Positions 14,758 to 20,765 of a DNA stretch of 20,765 nt are shown in pieces (positions within the stretch are counted from its first letter, which is position 1; each line of letters begins with the position of its first letter). The position numbers and the translations under genes are program-made. The stretch spans positions 1-20,765 of the forward strand of contig JBGTFE010000106.1 in assembly GCA_041747435.1 (NCBI GenBank), given 5' to 3'. The notes below the pieces were generated by a model. It saw nothing but the letters and a program-made list of their open reading frames with translations, had not been told where the DNA came from and did not search any database. The stretch comes from JBGTFE01 sp041747435. GTDB lineage: Bacteria > Acidobacteriota > Blastocatellia > Pyrinomonadales > Pyrinomonadaceae.

Positions 14758-16962
14758 ATGAATTACTCTGGTATCGTTAACACACCAAACAAATATAAGT
14801 TTTTCGCTACCCATTTTTCTATTTTGATGGCGATTCTTCAAATTTTTGCTCAACCCGTTTCAATTCTCAAGGCTCAAACCAAAAATCAAACAAACAATCA
14901 AAAGATCCCGATTTTTTCCGAACTATTGGAACGCCATGTTAATTTACGCCCCGAATTGAAAAATATTCATCCGCGCCTTTTTTTCACCGCTGAAGATTTG
15001 CCGAAATTGCGAGAAAGAGCCAAAGGTGCCGACAAAGAACTCTGGCAGGAAGTTTTGAAAGAAGTCGAATCTTTCGGCACGAATATTCCCGATCCGGCGG
15101 ACGAAGATTTGTATAAAAGCGGACTCGCCGAACGCAAAAAAGGCGTGATGACGCAATATTCGCTCGCCTTTCGGATTTCGCAAGCAAGTTTTGCATACAC
15201 GATCACCGGCAATGAAAAATATCTCGATCTGGCAAAAAAACTGACGCTGGCAACTTGCGAAATGCCGTTTTGGGGTTACAAAACGAATAAACCGAACGTT
15301 GATCTGCCGCCCGCGCATCTGCTTTATGCGGTTGCATTTGCGTACGATGTTTTGTTCGACAAATTGACCAAAAGCGAAAGGGAAATTATCAAAAACAAAC
15401 TCATCAAACAGGCGCGTTTGATGTATGACTATTTCAAATATAAAGAGAAGAAAAGATACACTTACAGCCAAAATCACACATGGATTCCGATGGCTGGTTT
15501 GGCGATTGCGGCTTACGCTCTGATGGATGAAACCGATGAAGCGAAAGATTGGGCGCGACTTTCACGCGCCGTTTTTGACCGGACGATGCTGACCTTTGGA
15601 ACGGACGGTTATTTTTACGAAAGTTTTCATTATTACGGCTTCGCGTTTCGCTGGATGATTCGCTATTTCGATGTTCACAAACAAGTTACGGGCGAAAATT
15701 TGTATGAACCGATGAAGCCGAAATTCGAGAAGATGAAATATTTTGCTATGCACTCGATCTTGCCCGACCGCGAAAATGTCTTTGATTTTGCGGATATTGG
15801 CGACGGCGCGTTGAATCGAAATAATATTTCCAAGCGCGAAAAACTTTACGGTGAATACGATATTCTTTATCGTTTTGCAGGAATTTATCAGGACAATCAG
15901 GCACAAACTATTGCTGATTTTATCCGCACGGAAACGAAATTGGACACACGCGAACCAATGTGGGCGTTTATTAATGACGACGCGAATTTGAAACCCGCAC
16001 CGCTTTCCGACATTCCGACAGCAATTCATTTTAGCGACAACGGAACGGTTTTCTGGCGTTCAGATTGGTCAAAAAAGGCGACGGCTTTTGCGTTTCGCTG
16101 TGCGCCACCCGAAGGTCACAATGCCACCCGACTTGGCAAGTTCATTCCCGATTGGCGCGAAAATACAGGACACGCACATCCCGATGCAAATTCTTTTATT
16201 ATTTACGGCAAAGGCAAGTATTTAACGGGCGATACGGGTTATCTCGGCATAAAAAACACGGACGATCACAATACGATTTTGGTCAATGGACGCGGGCAGG
16301 CGAACGACGGCGTTTATGAAATGTTCAAAGAAGTTCCGAACGAAAAATTGGACGACATTCGGATCGCCGAAATTTCGGGAACAAAGGATTATTTTTACAT
16401 TCGCGGAGAAGCGGCAAGTGCTTATTACGACGATTTGAAATTAAAGAAATTCGACCGAAATTTTCTTTACGTCGCGCCCGGTTATTTCATCGTTTGGGAC
16501 GAACTCGAAACCGACAAGCCAAGCGAATTTACGTTTATGCTAAACGCTGACCGCGAGATCAAATTGGACGGCAATGTTGCCGAATTAATCAATGAAAATG
16601 TGGCTCTGCGTGTCGTGCGGATTTCGCCCGATGATGCAATTTCAAAGATTGTTCCGCAGATGATTCAGGCGCGAGGTTTGCCCGGAAGCGTTGACAAGGG
16701 CGACACCGAACAGCGCGGCATTCAGCTGCAAACCGTTTCTGCAGACAAACAAAAGAAATTTGAATTTTTGCACTTTTTGCAGCCGATTTTGACGGCGGAC
16801 AAAACGCCCGCGCCGAAAATCGAACAGACTGCCAACGGCTTGAAAATTATTTGGGCAAACGGCGACGAAGACAATATTGATCTGCGAAGTAGCGAGCGAT
16901 TTATCGAGCAACGCCGAAGCGGAAAAACATTGCCGAAAATAATTTTTTCTAAAGTGAAATAA
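14758..16962 (+). CDS. Heparinase II/III-family polysaccharide lyase
   Basis: This 734-residue exported enzyme probably cleaves uronate-containing glycans by beta-elimination. A hydrophobic signal-like segment (13-40) is followed by an HPRLFFTAEDLPKLRERA opening, an alpha/alpha-toroid domain (about 75-400), and a C-terminal beta-sheet heparinase II/III-like domain (about 420-734). Likely active-site elements are the QNHTW motif (Asn239, His240), the FHYYGFAF region (Tyr292/Tyr293) and GHAHPDANSF (His472, His474). ATG at 14758 has AAGG 6 bases upstream; a later in-frame ATG at 14827 would truncate the signal. An operator-like sequence lies in codons 4-9. The PL family cannot be settled by eye; alginate-, heparin- or chondroitin-type substrates are all possible. 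The stop directly abuts the transporter ATG. Confidence 0.85.
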   Translation: MNYSGIVNTPNKYKFFATHFSILMAILQIFAQPVSILKAQTKNQTNNQKIPIFSELLERHVNLRPELKNIHPRLFFTAEDLPKLRERAKGADKELWQEVLKEVESFGTNIPDPADEDLYKSGLAERKKGVMTQYSLAFRISQASFAYTITGNEKYLDLAKKLTLATCEMPFWGYKTNKPNVDLPPAHLLYAVAFAYDVLFDKLTKSEREIIKNKLIKQARLMYDYFKYKEKKRYTYSQNHTWIPMAGLAIAAYALMDETDEAKDWARLSRAVFDRTMLTFGTDGYFYESFHYYGFAFRWMIRYFDVHKQVTGENLYEPMKPKFEKMKYFAMHSILPDRENVFDFADIGDGALNRNNISKREKLYGEYDILYRFAGIYQDNQAQTIADFIRTETKLDTREPMWAFINDDANLKPAPLSDIPTAIHFSDNGTVFWRSDWSKKATAFAFRCAPPEGHNATRLGKFIPDWRENTGHAHPDANSFIIYGKGKYLTGDTGYLGIKNTDDHNTILVNGRGQANDGVYEMFKEVPNEKLDDIRIAEISGTKDYFYIRGEAASAYYDDLKLKKFDRNFLYVAPGYFIVWDELETDKPSEFTFMLNADREIKLDGNVAELINENVALRVVRISPDDAISKIVPQMIQARGLPGSVDKGDTEQRGIQLQTVSADKQKKFEFLHFLQPILTADKTPAPKIEQTANGLKIIWANGDEDNIDLRSSERFIEQRRSGKTLPKIIFSKVK
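14767..14784. promoter_or_regulatory. Partial second LacI-type operator within the lyase start
   Basis: This site matches the reverse complement of the upstream operator at 13 of 18 positions, including an unbroken 11-base TATCGTTAACA (14772-14782) around the same central CG. It lies 10-27 bases into the lyase coding sequence. A repressor bound here could block transcription or form a loop with the site about 1.1 kb upstream. It is an imperfect match, so binding is inferred. Confidence 0.45.
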
Positions 16963-18267
16963 ATGGGAACAACCGAAAAAGAGACTCATATGAATGGAAC
17001 GACCGGATTTAAGATGAGCGGTTTGCGTTGGCTGATCATCGGCTTGGTGTTTGTTATCACAGTGATAAATTACATTGACCGCCAGACGATCTCGGTTCTC
17101 GGCGATGTAATTACGAGCGATCTTGGTTTATCGAACACCGAATTTGGAACGATCTCGGTTTTTTTCTTGATCGCCTACACATTAAGCCAAGGCATTTCGG
17201 GAAAAGTCTTTGACCGCTTCGGGACAAAACTCGGCTTTGTTTTTTCGGTTGTGGTTTGGTCGGTGGCGGCGATGCTGCACGCCTTTGCGACCGGAATAAC
17301 AAGTTTGAGTGCGTTTCGGTTTTTGCTCGGAGTCGGCGAAGCGGGAAATTTTCCGGGTGCGGCAAAGGTTGCGGCGGAATGGTTTCCGCAAAAAGATCGG
17401 GCATTGGCACAAGGGATTTTTAACAGCGGTGTGGCACTCGGTTCAATCGTCGCTCCGCCTTTAATCGTCTGGCTGCAATTGATGTATGGATGGAAAATTA
17501 CATTTATTGCGACGGGAGCACTAGGCTTTGTCTGGCTCATTTTTTGGATGCTTTTTTACTATCCACGCAAAGAGCATAAATGGATAACCGCGGAAGAAAA
17601 CGAATATATCGAATCGGGCGAAATACAAGAAGCCGCTAGTGCGAAATCAATTTCTTACACTGATCTATTGAAATACAAAGAAACATGGTCAATCGTTTTG
17701 GCGCGTTTTCTGGTTGATCCCGTTTGGTGGCTTTATATCATTTGGCTTCCGAAGTATTTGTCTGCCGAACGCGGTTTTAATCTTACACAGATCGGGATGT
17801 TCGCCTGGTTTCCGTTTGTTGCGGCGGGTTTGGGAAGTTTGGCAGGCGGTTGGCTGGCTAGATTTCTAATTGGAAAAGGTTGGTCAGTCAATAAAGCGCG
17901 AAAAACTATCATCGGATTGTCGAGTTTGTTGATGCCCGCCGGAATTGTTGCGGCTTATACGAATGATTCGATGGTTGCGTTAGCGATGATAAGTCTTGTT
18001 TTGTTCGGTTTCCAGGTTTGGATAAACAATGTTCAGACCTTGCCTTCGGATTTCTTCCCATCGTCTTCGGTCGGTTCGGTTGCAGGCTTAGGCGGAGTCG
18101 GTGCGGGAATCGGTGCAGGACTTTTTACATATTCGACGGGGTGGGTTGTTGATGCTACGGAATCATACACTCCGATATTGGTGGCAGCAGGACTGCTTGC
18201 GCCGATCGGAACGATCGTTCTTTTCGCGCTGGCGGGAAAAATAAAGAAAGTTTCACTACAAAATTAA
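16963..18267 (+). CDS. MFS transporter of the ACS family (ExuT/GudP-like)
   Basis: The 434-residue inner-membrane transporter has about 12 predicted membrane helices. NYIDRQTISVLG in helix 1, the FDRFGTKLGF loop between helices 2 and 3, and the GVGEAGNFPGAAKVAAEWFP stretch in the helix 4-5 region are hallmarks of anion:cation symporters such as ExuT, which import hexuronates or related sugar acids with H+ or Na+. The ATG used directly follows the lyase stop; an in-frame ATG at 16990, with GAG before it, would trim nine residues and may be the true start. Its place between a polysaccharide lyase and an SDR suggests uptake of unsaturated uronates or oligouronates. Confidence 0.9.
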   Translation: MGTTEKETHMNGTTGFKMSGLRWLIIGLVFVITVINYIDRQTISVLGDVITSDLGLSNTEFGTISVFFLIAYTLSQGISGKVFDRFGTKLGFVFSVVVWSVAAMLHAFATGITSLSAFRFLLGVGEAGNFPGAAKVAAEWFPQKDRALAQGIFNSGVALGSIVAPPLIVWLQLMYGWKITFIATGALGFVWLIFWMLFYYPRKEHKWITAEENEYIESGEIQEAASAKSISYTDLLKYKETWSIVLARFLVDPVWWLYIIWLPKYLSAERGFNLTQIGMFAWFPFVAAGLGSLAGGWLARFLIGKGWSVNKARKTIIGLSSLLMPAGIVAAYTNDSMVALAMISLVLFGFQVWINNVQTLPSDFFPSSSVGSVAGLGGVGAGIGAGLFTYSTGWVVDATESYTPILVAAGLLAPIGTIVLFALAGKIKKVSLQN

Positions 18268-18280
18268 AGGAGAGAAAAAT

Positions 18281-19099
18281 ATGCAGAATTTTTTTGATTT
18301 TACAGGAAAAGTCGTTCTCGTGACAGGTGCATCAAGCGGCATCGGACGGGCGACGGCGGAGTTTTTTGGTAAATGCGGCGCAAAGGTCGCTGTCAATTAT
18401 CACAGTAATCAAAAGGGAGCGGAAGCCGCGGTCGCTGTTATCGAGACAAGTGCAAGTCGGGCTGTCGCGTCCGGCGGAACAGGAACTACTTCAGTTGAAT
18501 CCGGCAAAAAAGCAATTGCGGTTCAGGCTGATGTGACAAAACTTTCGGAAATCAGACGAATGATCAAGGAAGTCGACGAAAACTTGGGTGCGATCGACAT
18601 TCTTGTCAATTGTGCCGGTTCGCTGGTGGAAAGATTACGAACGGCGGAACTGACGGAAGCGCGTTGGGACGAAGTTTTCAGTTTGAACACGAAATCGGCT
18701 TTTTTTGCCGCGCAAGCGGTAATTCCAAAAATGCTCGAAAAAGGCGCAGGTGTGATTATTAATGTCACATCGGTCGCCGGACGCAACGGCGGAGCGCTCG
18801 GTTCGATTCATTATTCGGCTGCAAAAGGCGCGATGATCACGATGACCAAAGGTTTGGCAAAAGAATTTGCCGCGCAAGGAATTCATATCAACGCGGTTTC
18901 GCCCGGTGTGATTGATACGCCGTTTCACGAAACATTTTCCACGCCCGAAGCAATGCAGAATTTTAAGAATATGATCCCGATGGGACGAGTAGGAATGTCG
19001 GAAGAAGTTGCGAAAACGATCGCGTTTTTGGCATCGGACGCGTCGGCTTATTTATGTGGTGAAACCATAGAAATAAACGGCGGAATGTTAATGGACTAA
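18281..19099 (+). CDS. SDR-family oxidoreductase, likely uronate-pathway reductase, with a small insertion
   Basis: This 272-residue FabG-like SDR has TGASSGIG (15-22), NCAG (110-113), catalytic Ser164 (NVTSVAG), Tyr178 and Lys182 (YSAAK) and a C-terminal ETIEINGGMLMD. Compared with FabG-like relatives it carries about 18-20 extra residues after VIET (roughly 57-76, rich in Ser, Ala, Gly and Thr) before the usual GKKAIAVQADVT strand. AAAGGAG precedes the ATG by 7-8 bases. Placement behind a lyase and an ExuT-like transporter suggests reduction of DEHU or a related keto-uronate, as done by SDRs in alginate pathways, but sequence alone does not fix the substrate. Confidence 0.85.
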   Translation: MQNFFDFTGKVVLVTGASSGIGRATAEFFGKCGAKVAVNYHSNQKGAEAAVAVIETSASRAVASGGTGTTSVESGKKAIAVQADVTKLSEIRRMIKEVDENLGAIDILVNCAGSLVERLRTAELTEARWDEVFSLNTKSAFFAAQAVIPKMLEKGAGVIINVTSVAGRNGGALGSIHYSAAKGAMITMTKGLAKEFAAQGIHINAVSPGVIDTPFHETFSTPEAMQNFKNMIPMGRVGMSEEVAKTIAFLASDASAYLCGETIEINGGMLMD

Positions 19100-19122
19100 G
19101 GACAAAATTTGAGGAAAAAGAA

Positions 19123-20765
19123 ATGAGAAATTTAAACAAAAAAACAACACGAATTTTAAGTTCAGTTTTTAGTATTTTGGTGTTTGTTTCGTTGGCGAAC
19201 GGTCAGACTTTTAAAGCTACGCTAGTCGGACAAGTTACCGACCAAAATGGTGCGGTTGTGCCGAGTGCAACGATAACAATTACCGAACAAACAACCAATC
19301 AAAAACAGACTGTAACTTCCAATGAAGAAGGAAATTACATTATTGCACAGCTTGATCCGGGCATTTATTCGGTCAAGATCGAAGCGGCAAATTTTAAAAC
19401 TTCCATTAGTAAAGATTTGACTTTGGAAACGGGTCAAAGCACGCGTTTTAACGTCGTTTTGGAAGCTGGAAACGTCAGTGAACAAGTCATCGTTACGGCT
19501 GAACCTGCGGTCGTAAATACCGAAACCTCTTCCAAAGGCGAAGTTATTACGCAAAAACAAGTTTCGGATCTGCCTTTGAACGGGCGCGATTTTACGAGTT
19601 TGGCATTGCTTACGCCCGGTGTTTATCCGCGTCCGGCGGATGACGATCAGGGCGAAGGTTTGGCAACTGCCGGAACGCGTACCGACGCATCGAATTTTAT
19701 TCTCGACGGCGTGGTCAATAAATCCGACCGCAACGGTTCGGTCGGCGTAAACACTTCGATCGAATCGATCCGGGAATTTAAAGTCGAAACATCGACCTAC
19801 ACGGCGGAATACGGGCGGAATGCCGGAGCTCAGATCAATGTCGTTTCAAAATCCGGGACGAACAGATTTCACGGCACGTTGTTTGAATATCACCGCAACA
19901 ACGTCTTTGACGCGAACAACTTTTTTACCGGAGCGGATGATAAAAAATCGCTTTTGCGAAATCAGTTCGGCGCGAGCTTAGGCGGACCGCTTCCTTTTTT
20001 ACATTTCGGCGAAGGCGGTCCCGTTTTTACGAACGGCAAAGACCGCACATTTTTCTTTGTTTCGTATGAAGGCACGCGCCAGAGGCGTTCGGAATCTACT
20101 TTAAATTCCGCGCCGCGTGCGAGTTGGTTGCAAGGTGATTTCCGCGACGTTCTCGGTGCGGGACCGGATTTGATCTTGGGAACGGGAGACGATGTGGCGG
20201 GTTCAAATCAAATCCGCTGTCTGACTTCGACTGGCGCGCGAGTCGTCTGTCCGACACCGAATGTAATTCCGCAAAGCAACATCGTCGTTGGCGGCGTAAC
20301 GATTTTAGGGATCAATCCGATCTCGCAGCAGATTTTGCAGAGAATTCCGGCGGCAAATGTCATTACTGTAAATAATCCGTTCGGCTATTTGGTAACGCTC
20401 AACGGCATTACGAACCGTGATCAATTTTTGACAAAGATCGATCATAAAATAAATGACCGAAACAATTTCTCGTTCCGCTTTTCACAGCAGTCGGGTGACG
20501 GTTTCGATCCGTTCCCGTCAAACCGCAATTTCTATCCGACGTTCGGGCGCGATACGACGCAGAAGTATAGAAATACGGCGTTCAGCGATACGCATATTTT
20601 TTCTTCAAACGTCATCAATGAAGTGCGTTTCGGGATTTTTACACAAAACAGCCAAAATCTGGGTGAAAACCGTGATCAGAATTATGTTTCTCTGCTCGGC
20701 ATCAGCGGACTTCCGACTGCATCAGATCCGTCGCTTCAGGGTTTTCCGGCGATTCGGATTGACGG
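19123..20765 (+). CDS. TonB-dependent receptor (Oar-like), 5' part, truncated at window end
   Basis: The frame stays open from the ATG at 19123 to the window end, giving at least 547 residues of what is usually a 1000-1200 residue outer-membrane receptor. A signal peptide (1-27, ending SLANG/Q) leads to a carboxypeptidase-regulatory-like domain (about 29-115, LVGQVTDQNGAVVPSATITI). A plug domain follows (about 120-235, LPLNGRDFTSL and later FILDG), then the first barrel strands, with SKSGTNRFHGTLFEYHRN typical of Acidobacteriota Oar-like receptors. It follows the SDR by 23 bases with GAGG before the ATG, so it is probably co-transcribed with the lyase genes and imports the polysaccharide or its oligomers with TonB-ExbBD energy. 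The C-terminal barrel is outside the window. Confidence 0.92.
   Translation, partial: MRNLNKKTTRILSSVFSILVFVSLANGQTFKATLVGQVTDQNGAVVPSATITITEQTTNQKQTVTSNEEGNYIIAQLDPGIYSVKIEAANFKTSISKDLTLETGQSTRFNVVLEAGNVSEQVIVTAEPAVVNTETSSKGEVITQKQVSDLPLNGRDFTSLALLTPGVYPRPADDDQGEGLATAGTRTDASNFILDGVVNKSDRNGSVGVNTSIESIREFKVETSTYTAEYGRNAGAQINVVSKSGTNRFHGTLFEYHRNNVFDANNFFTGADDKKSLLRNQFGASLGGPLPFLHFGEGGPVFTNGKDRTFFFVSYEGTRQRRSESTLNSAPRASWLQGDFRDVLGAGPDLILGTGDDVAGSNQIRCLTSTGARVVCPTPNVIPQSNIVVGGVTILGINPISQQILQRIPAANVITVNNPFGYLVTLNGITNRDQFLTKIDHKINDRNNFSFRFSQQSGDGFDPFPSNRNFYPTFGRDTTQKYRNTAFSDTHIFSSNVINEVRFGIFTQNSQNLGENRDQNYVSLLGISGLPTASDPSLQGFPAIRID

Noticed and set aside
14944..15477. Minus-strand open frame of 177 codons inside the lyase
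   Set aside because: It is a shadow of the lyase coding frame with biased Phe/Arg composition and no start signals.
17047..17067. TTATCACAGTGATAA palindrome in the MFS gene
   Set aside because: It lies inside codons of membrane helix 1, has no central CG like the locus operator, and has no nearby promoter; probably chance.
1..20765. CRISPR arrays, tRNA genes, insertion sequences, toxin-antitoxin pairs
   Set aside because: I saw no regularly spaced repeats, cloverleaf-like sequences, transposase motifs or typical small toxin-antitoxin pairs on reading both strands.

Overview
The window looks like chromosomal DNA from an Acidobacteriota member, most likely the Blastocatellia (Pyrinomonadaceae-like) side of the phylum. 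The evidence is the Oar-type TonB-dependent receptor with an N-terminal carboxypeptidase-regulatory domain at the right edge, the ECF sigma/FecR-like anti-sigma pair, the many small exported lipoproteins, and the moderate G+C content. This is inference from gene content; no rRNA or other marker is present. I see no tRNA, rRNA, CRISPR array, transposase or integrase.

Left part (1-5400). The window opens inside a monomeric NADP-isocitrate dehydrogenase gene (+), which ends in a hairpin over its stop codon. Next, on the minus strand, comes a clearly AT-richer two-gene cassette: an OLD/AAA_21-type ATPase followed by a DUF4276-like (TOPRIM-like) protein, overlapping by TTGA. It lies directly behind a pterin-4a-carbinolamine dehydratase gene (-) and looks like a defence-type insertion. 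A palindromic divergent promoter region separates the dehydratase from two tandem paralogous lipoproteins and a DUF1015 gene (+). An inverted repeat built from CRCGAAA units closes the convergent gap at 5326-5398.

Middle part (5400-10290). Five minus-strand genes follow one another. In transcription order they are a Tat-exported intradiol-dioxygenase-like protein, a Kelch/SxDGxxW propeller lipoprotein, an ECF sigma factor, a zinc-finger/FecR-domain anti-sigma factor, and an exported protein with a HEWGTFT motif. A nested hairpin precedes the last gene. The run suggests a sigma/anti-sigma-controlled set of envelope proteins.

Right-middle part (10379-13368). A plus-strand chain with ATGA or similar junctions encodes a GNAT acetyltransferase, an exported alpha/beta hydrolase, an SDR oxidoreductase and a WalJ-type metallo-beta-lactamase-fold nuclease. 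It starts from a palindrome plus TATAAT about 14 bases before the first ATG.

Right part (13369-20765). This is a carbohydrate-utilisation locus: a LacI-family regulator with its own near-palindromic operator, a heparinase II/III-type polysaccharide lyase, an ExuT-like (ACS family) MFS transporter, an SDR reductase and a TonB-dependent receptor cut by the window end. The combination is what is expected for lyase-based use of a uronate-containing polysaccharide (alginate-like or glycosaminoglycan-like). The receptor would bring oligomers across the outer membrane, the lyase would give unsaturated uronates, the MFS would import them and the SDR would reduce the keto-sugar. A second partial operator lies inside the first codons of the lyase gene. 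The substrate is an inference.
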